The notes beneath the pieces are model-generated. The model had not been told where the DNA came from. It searched no databases and worked only from the letters and a program-made list of their open reading frames with translations. Shown piece by piece: positions 18,423-27,029 of a DNA stretch of 64,000 nucleotides. The DNA is taken from positions 434,001 to 498,000 of the forward strand of contig NZ_BKAU01000004.1 of assembly GCF_007992715.1 (NCBI RefSeq), in the 5' to 3' direction. The position numbers and the translations under genes were made by a program. The stretch's first letter is position 1, and each line of letters begins with the position of its first letter. The DNA is from Chitinophaga cymbidii (GTDB lineage: Bacteria; Bacteroidota; Bacteroidia; Chitinophagales; Chitinophagaceae).

Positions 18423-19295
18423 TTAGCCGGCAATGATTTCCATCGCTTTTGCGATCATCTTTTCTACCGCCGCATTCCCGTCGCGGCTGAACTCCTGGCT
18501 GATGCGGTTGGCAACGATCGCGCTTACGGAGAGGCATTCATGCCCCAATACCCGCCCCAGTCCATATATCCCCGCTGTTTCCATCTCGAAGTTCGTGATA
18601 TGGCGGTTCTCGAAGCTGAAGCCTGTCAATTGCCCGATCAGGTCGGGGTGGGAGAGGGCGCCGCGCAAAACCCTGCCCTGTGGAGCGTAAAAACCCGGGC
18701 AGGTAACGGTGATGCCTGTATGAAAATCTCCGGTGAACCGCCCGGACAATTCCCCTGAAGCTTCTATCAGGTAAGGGCGGATCGCGCCGGGCTGCAGCCG
18801 GATCTGCCCGCGGAAGGCTTCCAGTAATTGCTGCTCTTCGGGCGTGTTCTGGTAGTTGTAAAAATGCAGTAGGTTGTCCAGCCCCAGCCCGTGTGAAGAC
18901 ACCACAAAGCTGTCTACCGGGATGTTCTCCTGCAATGAGCCGGCGGTGCCCAGCCGGATGATCTTCAGTGATACGGGCGTTTCCTTCACCGTGCGGGTGC
19001 TGAAATCGATGTTCGCTAGCGCGTCCAGCTCGTTCAGCACAATATCGATATTGTCCGTACCAATGCCGGTAGACACCACGGAAAGCCTTTTATCACCGAT
19101 GTACCCGGTATGCGTAACGAACTCGCGGTGCTGCCAGCTGCCTTCCAGCCGGTCAAAATGTTTGCTCACGGCTTTCACCCGGTCGGGATCGCCAACGGTG
19201 ATAATGGTGCCGGCCAGTTCCTCGGGGCGAACGTTGAGGTGGTATACCGCGCCGCGCGCGTTGAGTATCAGTTCGGATTCGGCTATGGTCGTCAT
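18423..19295 (-). CDS. nucleoside phosphorylase, uridine phosphorylase-like
   Basis: Cytoplasmic phosphorolytic cleavage of a nucleoside, probably uridine, to base and ribose-1-phosphate. ITVGDPDRV at residues 32-40 is the phosphate-binding start of the PNP/UDP fold; IIRLGTAGSL is the second conserved loop, and TNFEMETAGIYGL carries the Glu-Met-Glu ribose-binding motif. At 290 aa it is longer than enterobacterial Udp (about 253) but typical for the Bacteroidota branch. It is followed by the lipoprotein gene. Confidence 0.88.
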   Translation of the reverse strand: MTTIAESELILNARGAVYHLNVRPEELAGTIITVGDPDRVKAVSKHFDRLEGSWQHREFVTHTGYIGDKRLSVVSTGIGTDNIDIVLNELDALANIDFSTRTVKETPVSLKIIRLGTAGSLQENIPVDSFVVSSHGLGLDNLLHFYNYQNTPEEQQLLEAFRGQIRLQPGAIRPYLIEASGELSGRFTGDFHTGITVTCPGFYAPQGRVLRGALSHPDLIGQLTGFSFENRHITNFEMETAGIYGLGRVLGHECLSVSAIVANRISQEFSRDGNAAVEKMIAKAMEIIAG

Positions 19296-19343
19296 AATAT
19301 GTTGCAGGTTTTTTAATCCGTAATTGAATATATGCTAATCAGA

Positions 19344-19374
19344 TTTGGCAAATATCGAAAATTTACTACTTTTG
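19344..19374 (+). promoter_or_regulatory. promoter of tRNA-Cys
   Basis: TTTG at 19344-19347 and TACTTTTG at 19367-19374 are separated by exactly 19 bases between TTG and TA, the textbook Bacteroidota sigma-A promoter. Transcription should begin near 19381, a dozen bases before the tRNA. Confidence 0.85.
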
Positions 19375-19392
19375 CAGTCCATCAAAATTAAT

Positions 19393-19463
19393 GGTTCCGT
19401 GGCCGAGTGGCTAGGCAGAGGTCTGCAAAACCTTTTACAGCGGTTCGAATCCGCTCGGAACCT
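19393..19463 (+). tRNA. tRNA-Cys (anticodon GCA)
   Basis: Cloverleaf read directly: acceptor stem GGTTCCG pairs with CGGAACC (19456-19462), D-arm GCC/GGC, anticodon stem GAGGT/ACCTT (one G-T) enclosing the loop CTGCAAA with anticodon GCA, T-arm AGCGG/CCGCT around TTCGAAT. The discriminator is T73, as required for cysteine. Length is 71 bases; no CCA is encoded. It has its own promoter and terminator. Confidence 0.97.
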
Positions 19464-19464
19464 C

Positions 19465-19494
19465 AAAAGGATCGCAAATAGCGGTCCTTTTTTT
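19465..19494 (+). terminator. rho-independent terminator of tRNA-Cys
   Basis: An 11-bp stem (19465-19475 with 19481-19491, one G-T) around an AAATA loop, followed by a run of T residues to 19494. It begins two bases after the tRNA 3' end. Confidence 0.9.
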
Positions 19495-19577
19495 ATTGCG
19501 GACCCCAAAGCCATCTGCCTGATTAACAAATGTATTTCTGCCACAAATTACTATATTCGCTCATATAGTATCCCGCA

Positions 19578-22463
19578 ATGCTGTTTAGAGGAACCAGAAA
19601 GTACGTTTATATCTTCCTGTTATTAATTATCCCGTCCATTCCGGATCTTGTTGTAGCCCAGGATTACAGTTACCGTCATTATAACGAGCGGGATGGTTTG
19701 ACAGGACCGGTCGTGTACAGCATGTGCCAGGATCGGGACGGCTTTATGTGGTTCGCCACGGAAACCGGTGTGAGCCGCTTCGACGGCAGCCGTTTCACCA
19801 ACTTCACTACCGGCGACGGCCTCCCCGGCAACGCGATCATCCACGTATACTGCGATGCTGCCGGCCGCGTGTGGCTCATCCCTTTCAAACACGCCATCTG
19901 CTACTATTACAAAGGCCGCATCCACAACCAGCAAAACGATTCCCTCCTCAAAAAGATCAGCCTCGATGAATACGTGGTAGGCATCGGTGAGAACAGCGAA
20001 AAAGAAGTCATACTGATGAGCGGTTCCCGGGTATTGCGGCTCACGGCGGACAACCGCGTGGTTCCGCTCACGGACCAGGTTTTCGGAAAGCTCTCCATGG
20101 TAAAAATGAACGTCACGGAATCCGGTGTGGTCACCATGCTGAACAAGCACGATATCTACCGGTACCGCAACGGGCGCTTCATGCTTGAATCCGCCATCAG
20201 GCCCATCAGCGCCGGCGCCGCCCAGATCCTCCTGCAGGACGACCTGCTTTGCTGGCTCACGGCGGCGGACAAGCTGCAGGTGCGCTCATCGCGGTATGGA
20301 CTGAACTACGCATACACCGTTCCGCCCGTCAATACCCTGCAATGGATCAACGATTCCATTATCTGCATCAACAGCACCCAGGGCGCTTTTCTCCTGAATG
20401 TGCGCAGCCGGAAAGTGGAGAAGACCTACCTGCCCAACAAGAACGTCAGCAGCATGCTCACCGATTCGGAGGGCGGCATCTGGCTCTCCACCATGAACGA
20501 CGGCGTTTACCGCATGGGCCCGGACGGCTTCCGGCATTTATCCGGCCCCGGCGGCGGAAAGTTCAGCGTGTACGACCTGCTGCGGCACGGGAACAGGATA
20601 CTGGTGGGCGCGGACCTGGGATGCCTGCAGATCGTGGACCGGCGCCTGCAGCCATACCCCGGCGGCGAGCTGCCCGCAAGCCCCGTCACCAATATCCGGA
20701 AACAGGGCAACATGCTGGTGATGAGCAGCGGCCAGTATTTTTATGTAAAACGCGGGCGGTTGCCGGCAGTGCAGATCAGGGATATCAACGCCGTCAAGGA
20801 CTTTATCATCCGGGATAACGAAGCGCTGCTGGTGGCGGGCGCAAACTCCCTTCATACAGTGAGCATCCCGCAGCGGCAGGCGGTCGCGGATGCATGGACC
20901 GGCAGATTGACCTGCCTGCTGGCGCATCCCGACGGCATCTATTTCGGAACGCTGCACGGGCTGCATCTCCTGAAGGCGGACAGCACCGTGATCCGCCTCG
21001 GAGACGCGCATCCGCTCCTGCATGAGCGCATCGTAAAACTCGTGGAGGGAGCGGACGGCACCATCTGGGTGGGAACGGAAAAGAACGGCATCATCGGATG
21101 GAAGAACGGCCGCATCATCCGGCATATCAGCCAGGACGCGGGGCTGAGCAGCAGTACTATCCGCTGCATCACGGCGGACGGGCCTTTTTTATGGGCGGGA
21201 ACGGACAAGGGATTGAACAGGATAGACCTGCGCGCAAACCCCGCCAGCATCGTCCACTACACGCGGGCGGACGGCCTGGCGTCCGATATTGTCAACACCG
21301 TGCTGATAGACAGGGATACCGTATACGCGGGTACGCAGGAAGGGATCACCTATTTCAGCAGGGACGCGGTGCCGCGCAAAGCGCCCTGTTCCCTGAAGCT
21401 CACCGGCATCACCATCAACGGAGAAGAAGCGGATATGGACCACCTGCCCGCGCTGGAATACGGAACGAACAACATCCGCCTGGAATACGCCGGCATCTCC
21501 TTCAAAGGCGGCGGCGACATTCGCTATTTTTACCGCCTGAAGGGGCTGGACACCACATGGAAGCAAACCGTGCAAACCGCGCTGGAACTGATCTCCCTGC
21601 CGCCGGGGCGCTATGAGCTGGAATTATACGCCAGCAACCGGTTCGGAGAAAAAAGTCTGGTCACCGCCATTCCGCTCGTCATAAAAAAGCCGTTCTGGCA
21701 AAGCATCTGGTTCATTTTGCTGGCGCCTGGCCTGCTTTTTTTCGCGGTACATTTCGTCATCCGGTACCAGATCCGGCGAAGCAGGAAGAAAGAAGCGGCA
21801 AAACTGGCCATCGAGCAACAGCTGCAGGAACTGGAACAAAAAGCCCTGCGCGCGCAGATGAACCCCCACTTCATTTTCAATTGTCTCCATGCCGTGCAGG
21901 AGTTTATCATGGACCACGACACCGAAAATGCGAACCGCTACATCGGCCGCCTGGCCCGGCTTATCCGGCAGACGCTGGATATCTCGCTCCGCCCGCATAT
22001 CACCATCGAAGATGAAGTGCAGTACCTGGATACCTACCTGCAGCTGGAACAAATGCGTTTAGAAAACAGGTTTACTTTCAGTATCATTGCAGACCCGGCG
22101 ATCGATACGCAGGCGGCTTCCATCCCGGGCATGCTGCTGCAGCCTTTTGTTGAAAATGCGGTGCAGCACGGTATCCGTCATATGCGGCAGCAGGGGCACA
22201 TCGCGGTGCATTTTGAGGCGGAAGGAAAATATATCACCTGTACCATTACGGATAACGGCGTTGGCAGAACGGAAGCAGAAAAACGGAAAGCAGGCAGAAG
22301 CTATGCATCGCTGGGCACGCAGCTTACGCAGGACCGCATTGCGGTGATCAACAAAAATCTCTCGGCCGGCATCACGCTGGAAACTACAGATTTACCGGAT
22401 AACAGCGGGACCAGGGTCATCATCCGCTTCCCGCCGATTGTACATGAAAAAGTGAAACCATGA
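19578..22463 (+). CDS. propeller-type sensor histidine kinase (LytS/His_kinase family)
   Basis: Membrane sensor of a two-component system. A signal sequence (about 1-27) is followed by a periplasmic region of about 600 residues with repeated two-component regulator propeller motifs such as DRDGFMWFATETGVSRFDG. A Y_Y_Y domain (about 635-665, YFYRLKGLDTTWKQT), one TM helix (about 705-730) and a LytS-type kinase follow. The phosphoacceptor His is near residue 764 in QMNPHFIFNCLHA, and the ATP-binding domain has NAVQHG and DNGVGR (about 893). It overlaps the response regulator gene as ATGA. Unlike many propeller kinases it sits beside no polysaccharide-utilisation genes. Confidence 0.93.
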   Translation: MLFRGTRKYVYIFLLLIIPSIPDLVVAQDYSYRHYNERDGLTGPVVYSMCQDRDGFMWFATETGVSRFDGSRFTNFTTGDGLPGNAIIHVYCDAAGRVWLIPFKHAICYYYKGRIHNQQNDSLLKKISLDEYVVGIGENSEKEVILMSGSRVLRLTADNRVVPLTDQVFGKLSMVKMNVTESGVVTMLNKHDIYRYRNGRFMLESAIRPISAGAAQILLQDDLLCWLTAADKLQVRSSRYGLNYAYTVPPVNTLQWINDSIICINSTQGAFLLNVRSRKVEKTYLPNKNVSSMLTDSEGGIWLSTMNDGVYRMGPDGFRHLSGPGGGKFSVYDLLRHGNRILVGADLGCLQIVDRRLQPYPGGELPASPVTNIRKQGNMLVMSSGQYFYVKRGRLPAVQIRDINAVKDFIIRDNEALLVAGANSLHTVSIPQRQAVADAWTGRLTCLLAHPDGIYFGTLHGLHLLKADSTVIRLGDAHPLLHERIVKLVEGADGTIWVGTEKNGIIGWKNGRIIRHISQDAGLSSSTIRCITADGPFLWAGTDKGLNRIDLRANPASIVHYTRADGLASDIVNTVLIDRDTVYAGTQEGITYFSRDAVPRKAPCSLKLTGITINGEEADMDHLPALEYGTNNIRLEYAGISFKGGGDIRYFYRLKGLDTTWKQTVQTALELISLPPGRYELELYASNRFGEKSLVTAIPLVIKKPFWQSIWFILLAPGLLFFAVHFVIRYQIRRSRKKEAAKLAIEQQLQELEQKALRAQMNPHFIFNCLHAVQEFIMDHDTENANRYIGRLARLIRQTLDISLRPHITIEDEVQYLDTYLQLEQMRLENRFTFSIIADPAIDTQAASIPGMLLQPFVENAVQHGIRHMRQQGHIAVHFEAEGKYITCTITDNGVGRTEAEKRKAGRSYASLGTQLTQDRIAVINKNLSAGITLETTDLPDNSGTRVIIRFPPIVHEKVKP

Positions 22464-23203
22464 TCAAATGTGTCATTATCGATGATGAATCCAGGAGCAT
22501 TTCCGTACTGAAAAAAATGATCCGGCAATATTGCCCCGGCCTGCACGTAGCCGGTACCGCGGGCGATATCCGGGAAGGCGCGCAGGTGATTAAAGACGTG
22601 CGGCCGCAGCTGGTTTTCCTGGATGTGGAAATGCCTCCCGGCGACGCTTTTGAATTGCTGGGCGCGCTGATGCCGCTGAACTTCGATGTGATCCTCGTTA
22701 CGGCGCATGACAGCTATGCCGTTAAAGGATTTAAATACGGCGTGCTGGACTACCTGCTCAAACCGGTGGAGATAGATGAGCTGAAAGCTGCGGTGGAAAG
22801 GGCGGAAAAGAGAATACACGAGCGCGACCTCAACCATCATCTCAATATGGTGATCCCGCATCTGCGCAACGAAAAGCCGTTCGGAAAAATAGCGCTCCGC
22901 GAAAAGGACGGCCTCACTTTGTTTGCGGTGGATGATATCGCCTATTGCAGTGCGGAAGGAGGATATACGCGCTTCTGTTTCAGCAACGCCAGCCCGCTGG
23001 TGGTGTCCGGCAATCTGAAAGAATTTGAAGAGCAGCTGCCGAAAGATATTTTCTGCAGGATACACGATTCCTGGCTGGTGAACCTCAACTACGTGAAGAA
23101 ATATTATAACGGCAAAGGCGGGTATATAGAAATGATGGATGGAAAAACGATCGAAGTTTCGGTAAGAAAGAAACCTGAATTTCTCAGCCGCCTGAAACAA
23201 TGA
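22460..23203 (+). CDS. LytTR-type response regulator
   Basis: Transcription regulator partner of the upstream kinase, translationally coupled to it. The receiver domain (about 1-120) has the acidic pair in IIDDE, phosphoacceptor Asp55 in LVFLDVEMPP, the conserved Thr81 and Lys101. The LytTR DNA-binding domain (about 143-245) has IAYCSAEGGYTRF, FCRIHDSWLVNLNYV and VSVRKKPEF, all typical. Length 247 aa is standard. Targets are unknown; a hairpin at 23340-23366 may end the transcript. Confidence 0.94.
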   Translation: MIKCVIIDDESRSISVLKKMIRQYCPGLHVAGTAGDIREGAQVIKDVRPQLVFLDVEMPPGDAFELLGALMPLNFDVILVTAHDSYAVKGFKYGVLDYLLKPVEIDELKAAVERAEKRIHERDLNHHLNMVIPHLRNEKPFGKIALREKDGLTLFAVDDIAYCSAEGGYTRFCFSNASPLVVSGNLKEFEEQLPKDIFCRIHDSWLVNLNYVKKYYNGKGGYIEMMDGKTIEVSVRKKPEFLSRLKQ

Positions 23204-23265
23204 ACGCTTATTCGCGAAACATCTACACCTGTCAATTAGCATTTAATGGAAACACTGCATTGGCG

Positions 23266-23273
23266 TAATTTTG
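23266..23273 (+). promoter_or_regulatory. possible -7 box of a small RNA
   Basis: TAATTTTG matches TAnnTTTG exactly on the plus strand, 62 bases after the LytTR stop. No TTG lies at the right -33 spacing, so the call is tentative. No open reading frame follows before a terminator-like hairpin. Confidence 0.35.
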
Positions 23274-23279
23274 GGGCTT

Positions 23280-23366
23280 GCCTTGCGACAACGGGCAATA
23301 GTGATGCAGTTAACCCATTGAGTACACATTTTGAGTAGTAAAGGCCGCCTGTATGGGGGGCCTTTT
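23280..23366 (+). ncRNA. candidate small RNA, about 87 nt
   Basis: The stretch between a consensus -7 box and a terminator-like hairpin has no coding potential. Near its start is a small hairpin (TTGCC paired with GGCAA around TTGCGACAACG), then about 45 unpaired-looking bases, then the hairpin AAAGGCC/GGCCTTT and a T/A-rich tail. It could equally be the 3' untranslated region of the LytTR gene. No Rfam family recognised. Confidence 0.3.
23340..23366 (+). terminator. terminator-like hairpin after the LytTR gene
   Basis: AAAGGCC (23340-23346) pairs with GGCCTTT (23359-23365) around a 12-base loop, followed by TAAATTAAAAT. A 7-bp stem with a short T run; medium strength. It would end the kinase/regulator operon or the candidate small RNA. 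Confidence 0.55.
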
Positions 23367-23377
23367 AAATTAAAATA

Positions 23378-23398
23378 CCCCGGCCCAATGGACCGGGG
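23378..23398 (-). terminator. terminator of the DUF1080/oxidoreductase operon
   Basis: CCCCGG (23378-23383) pairs with CCGGGG (23393-23398); on the minus strand it is followed by TATTTTAATTT. It lies 9 bases past the stop of the DUF1080 gene. Confidence 0.6.
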
Positions 23399-23406
23399 CG
23401 TTTCTT

Positions 23407-24147
23407 TTACAATTTTCTCACCCAGATATTCCGGAAGCTCACCAGGTCCCCGTGATCCTGCAAAGCGATCGACATGGCGCCGTGCTTTTCGTAAAACGGT
23501 TTGCCGATGTAGAGGGTTTTTCCTTTCAGCTCGAAATTGTTTTGCACCAGCACGTTGTTCAGCAGTGCGGTCACGCGGGCGGGTGATTTCAGACTGCCGT
23601 CTTCGTTGAAGCGGGGGGCCGTCCAGATCACATCATATGTTTGCCATTCGCCGGGCTTTTTGCTCGGGTTGGCGAGGGGGATGGCCTGTTTGTACATGCT
23701 GCCCACCTGGCCGTTGGAATAGGTCTTGTTGTTGTAATTGTCCAGCACCTGCAGCTCGTAGAATTCCTGCAGGAAGATGCCGCTGTTGCCGCGGCCCTGG
23801 CCTTCTCCTTTCACCACTTCGGGGGCGCGGAATTCGATGTGCAGCTGGAAGTCTTCGAATTTTTCTTTCGTTTTGATGCCGCCTTTGCCTTTGGCAACGG
23901 TCATGGCGCCGTCTTTTACTGTCCAGGGCGCTGCGCCGCCTCCTTTTTCGGACACCCAGGCGTCCAGGTTCCTGCCGTTGAACAGCACGATGGCGTCAGA
24001 GGGAGCTGTGCCGGCTGTTCCGGGTGTTACAATGGCGGGAACGGGTTCCCATACTTCCGTGTCCTGTGGCTTGGCTTCCTGTGCGCAGGCGCTGATGGCC
24101 GGGAGCAGGATGGCGCTGGATACCAGTAAAGATTTGATACGATGCAT
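23407..24147 (-). CDS. DUF1080 protein (3-keto-disaccharide hydrolase-like), secreted
   Basis: Member of the DUF1080 family, a concanavalin-like beta-sandwich whose characterised relatives hydrolyse 3-keto-glycosides. A signal peptide (MHRIKSLLVSSAILLPAISACAQ) is visible; the ISAC segment could even be a lipobox. Family motifs are IVLFNGRNLDAWV, WTVKDGAMTV, FQLHIEFRAP, GNSGIFLQ and YELQVLDNY near the middle, and ALQDHGDLVSFRNIWVRKL at the end. It lies 8 bases downstream of the Gfo/Idh/MocA gene, so the two are one operon, consistent with oxidation followed by cleavage of a keto-sugar in the periplasm. Confidence 0.9.
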   Translation of the reverse strand: MHRIKSLLVSSAILLPAISACAQEAKPQDTEVWEPVPAIVTPGTAGTAPSDAIVLFNGRNLDAWVSEKGGGAAPWTVKDGAMTVAKGKGGIKTKEKFEDFQLHIEFRAPEVVKGEGQGRGNSGIFLQEFYELQVLDNYNNKTYSNGQVGSMYKQAIPLANPSKKPGEWQTYDVIWTAPRFNEDGSLKSPARVTALLNNVLVQNNFELKGKTLYIGKPFYEKHGAMSIALQDHGDLVSFRNIWVRKL

Positions 24148-24155
24148 TTTCTGTG

Positions 24156-25439
24156 TTATTTAGGCAGTTTATAGTTATTATGATATTGCGCGGTCATCAG
24201 CTTGTTCGCATCCCTGCTGGTGAATTGCTGCTTGTCTGCATTCCAGTACACTTTCTGACCGGTTTTATATGCGATGTTGCCCATTTGCGCGTTCACGGCC
24301 ACGTTCGCGCCGGTGCTGATGTCGCAGTTGAGGTCTTCCAGCTTCCTGGATTTGATCACGTCTATGAAGTTGCGGGTATGTTTCACCAGGCCGTTGTCGG
24401 ATGCTTTCTGGTAGGCGACGGCTTCCATTTTGTCTTTTTCGGGGATCACTTCCCATCCGCCGCGGTCCAGCACCAGGGTGCCGTTGTTGCCGATGAAGGC
24501 GATGCCGTGCGTTCTGCCGTAGGGGCCGCCGTCGATGCCGGTGGCGTGTTCCCATTGCATGTTGAAGCCGTCGAACTCATAGATGGCGGTGAGGGTGTCC
24601 GGTGTTTCGGAGGCATCATCTGGGTAGGCGAACTTGCCGCCGGAAGCCACGACGGACCGCGGGTTGGAGGCTTTCATGCCGTACAGGGCGTAGTCGATCA
24701 GATGCACGCCCCAGTCCGTCATCAGTCCGCCGGCATAATCCCAATACCAGCGGAAGTTGAAATGAAAACGGTTCGGGTCGAACGGGCGTTTTTGCGCCGG
24801 GCCTAACCAGGTGGTGTAATCTACACCGGGAGGTGGTTCGGTGATGTCTTTCTTCGGGATGGGCTTCATCCATCCCATATATGCCCAGGCTTTGACCAGC
24901 CTTACATTGCCGAGCTTGCCGGCATGTACAAAAGCGATGGCATCACTGAAGTGCTGCATGCTTCTTTGCCACTGGCCCACCTGCACCACGCGGTTGTGCT
25001 GCTGCTGGGCGTTCACCATGGCGCGGCATTCCGCGATGGAGTTGCCGATCGGCTTTTCTACATAAATATCTTTTCCGGCGGAGCAGGCGTCCGCCATTTG
25101 CAGGCAATGCCAGTGGTCCGGCGTACCGATGATGACGGCGTCGATGTCTTTATTCTCCAGCATCTGCCGGTAATCGCCATACAGCTGCGCTTTAATGTCT
25201 TTCTTAGCCAGCTCGGCGGCCCGTTTGTCCAGCACATTTTTGTCAACGTCGCAGATCGCCACGCAGCGGGCTTCGGGGTGGTGCAGCATACCGTTGAGGT
25301 CGCTCCAGCCCATGCCGTTTACGCCGATCACGCCAAAATTGACAATATCGCTTGGTGCAACGGCACGCAAAGCGGAGGGTAGCAACGCTGATCCTGCAAG
25401 GAAAGCGGAGGTGTTAAACAGGAAGTTCCTTCTGTCCAT
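24156..25439 (-). CDS. Gfo/Idh/MocA family oxidoreductase with Tat signal
   Basis: Predicted periplasmic NAD(P)-dependent sugar oxidoreductase. MDRRNFLFNTSAFLAGSALL is a twin-arginine signal, implying export folded with cofactor. The Rossmann domain starts at FGVIGVNGMGWSD; ICDVD, GTPDHWH and VEKPIG are the family's cofactor and catalytic-lysine motifs. The C-terminal half (HFNFRWYWDYAGGLMTDWG, DRGGWEVIP) fits the GFO_IDH_MocA C-terminal domain of the Bacteroidota type. I chose ATG 25439 so that the protein begins with the Tat motif; an upstream ATG at 25484 adds 15 residues that would displace it. Co-transcribed with DUF1080. Confidence 0.92.
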   Translation of the reverse strand: MDRRNFLFNTSAFLAGSALLPSALRAVAPSDIVNFGVIGVNGMGWSDLNGMLHHPEARCVAICDVDKNVLDKRAAELAKKDIKAQLYGDYRQMLENKDIDAVIIGTPDHWHCLQMADACSAGKDIYVEKPIGNSIAECRAMVNAQQQHNRVVQVGQWQRSMQHFSDAIAFVHAGKLGNVRLVKAWAYMGWMKPIPKKDITEPPPGVDYTTWLGPAQKRPFDPNRFHFNFRWYWDYAGGLMTDWGVHLIDYALYGMKASNPRSVVASGGKFAYPDDASETPDTLTAIYEFDGFNMQWEHATGIDGGPYGRTHGIAFIGNNGTLVLDRGGWEVIPEKDKMEAVAYQKASDNGLVKHTRNFIDVIKSRKLEDLNCDISTGANVAVNAQMGNIAYKTGQKVYWNADKQQFTSRDANKLMTAQYHNNYKLPK

Positions 25440-25511
25440 TGTAATCACTGTTTTATTTAACGTGGATATTGTAATGGACAACAAAATATAAAAAAATAGG
25501 ATTTTTCGCAG

Positions 25512-27017
25512 TTATATTTCATCCTCCTCCAGGTCTTCCCGCGTTCCGAAATTCATCATGGTGCCCAGCAGGTCGGAAAACCGGGTTTCGTTTTCCAGCG
25601 TTTTTTTGCTGAGCAGGGAATAGGTGGAAAGGCCATGGAGGATCATCTCCATCATGAGCAGGCGTTCCTGCTTGTTGGACTGCGGAAAGAGCTGCTTTAC
25701 GAGGTCGTGCAGCCCGGTGACCTGCATCAGGGCGGTTTCATACTGCTTGTCCGTTGCGTCCTGCAGCATTTGCAGCGCATTGCCCTGGTCGAACCACTGG
25801 ATAATGGGGCGGTACGGGTTCATATCCGCCGCGCCGGGGTTCTTCCGTTTCTTGAAGGTATCCGGGTTGGGGAAGTAGGTGGCGAAGACGGTGCGGATGC
25901 TTTTTTCGAGCAGGTTTACGGCCACCTGCAGCGGGCCTTCCTGTTCGCCTTCGTATACCAGCTCTATTTTACCGGTGATGCCGGGGATAACGCCCTGCAG
26001 GTCGTTGATCCGTATGTAGGTGGATTTTTCCTTGTTGATGATGGCTCTCCGCTCGGCGGCGCTCACGGCGTTCTCGAATGCGGCGATGGTCAGGCGCGCG
26101 GAAACACCGCTTTTTTTGTCCACATACTCACTGCCGCGCGCTTCAAAAGCCACCTGTTCGATGATGCGCTTGATCATATCGGGCATTTGCACGGACTGCT
26201 GCTCTTCGTGCACGTTGGCTTCCTGTTCGGTGATGAGCAGGGAGTTTTCCAGCGTTTTCGGGTAGTGGGTGATGATCTGGCTTTCGATGCGGTCTTTCAG
26301 CGGAGTGACGATGGAGCCGCGGTTCGTGTAGTCTTCCGGGTTAGCCGTGAATACAAAGAGGATGTCCAGCGGCATGCGCACCTTGAAGCCGCGTATCTGG
26401 ATGTCGCCTTCCTGCAATATATTGAAGAGCGCCACCTGGATGCGCGCCTGCAGGTCCGGCAGCTCGTTGATCACAAAAATACCGCGGTTGGAGCGGGGGA
26501 TGATGCCGAAGTGGATCACGCGCTCGTCCGCATAGCTCAGCTTTTCGTTGGCGGCCTTGATGGGATCTACGTCACCGATGAGGTCGGCCACGCTCACATC
26601 GGGCGTGGCGAGCTTTTCGCCGTACCGCGCTTCACGGGGCAACCATTCGATAGGTGTTTTATCGCCGAGTGCGGCGACCTGGTCGCGCGCGAAGCGGGAG
26701 AGGGGCGCAAAGGGATTGTCGTTCACTTCGGAGCCGGCCACGATGGGAATGAACTCATCGAGCAGGTCCACCATTTGCCGGGCCATTCTGGTTTTCGCCT
26801 GTCCGCGCAGCCCCAGGAAGAGGATGTTATGGCGGGAAAGCAGGGCTCTTTCTGTATCGGGGATCACCGTATCATCATAGCCAATGATGCCGGGAAAGGT
26901 GCTTTCCTTCCTTTTCAGCTTGGCGATCAGGTTTTGCCGGATCTCTTCTTTTACAGACCTGTACACATATCCGCTCTTTTTGAGCTCTCCCAGGGTTTTG
27001 ATCTTTTCCATTCCCAT
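25512..27017 (-). CDS. MoxR/ChlI-like AAA+ ATPase
   Basis: AAA+ ATPase related to magnesium-chelatase subunit I and MoxR proteins, which pair with VWA-domain partners to remodel or insert metals into target complexes. Walker A is GLRGQAKT (69-76), where the usual GxGK is QAK; Walker B is GIFVINELPD (179-188) and sensor 1 is FTANPEDYTNRG (213-224). The region after residue 330 is a long helical extension. At 501 aa it is much longer than classic MoxR (about 330). It starts 12 bases after the VWA gene, as in ChlI/ChlD-like pairs. Substrate unknown. Confidence 0.88.
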   Translation of the reverse strand: MGMEKIKTLGELKKSGYVYRSVKEEIRQNLIAKLKRKESTFPGIIGYDDTVIPDTERALLSRHNILFLGLRGQAKTRMARQMVDLLDEFIPIVAGSEVNDNPFAPLSRFARDQVAALGDKTPIEWLPREARYGEKLATPDVSVADLIGDVDPIKAANEKLSYADERVIHFGIIPRSNRGIFVINELPDLQARIQVALFNILQEGDIQIRGFKVRMPLDILFVFTANPEDYTNRGSIVTPLKDRIESQIITHYPKTLENSLLITEQEANVHEEQQSVQMPDMIKRIIEQVAFEARGSEYVDKKSGVSARLTIAAFENAVSAAERRAIINKEKSTYIRINDLQGVIPGITGKIELVYEGEQEGPLQVAVNLLEKSIRTVFATYFPNPDTFKKRKNPGAADMNPYRPIIQWFDQGNALQMLQDATDKQYETALMQVTGLHDLVKQLFPQSNKQERLLMMEMILHGLSTYSLLSKKTLENETRFSDLLGTMMNFGTREDLEEDEI

Positions 27018-27029
27018 TGTTTCTTTTGT

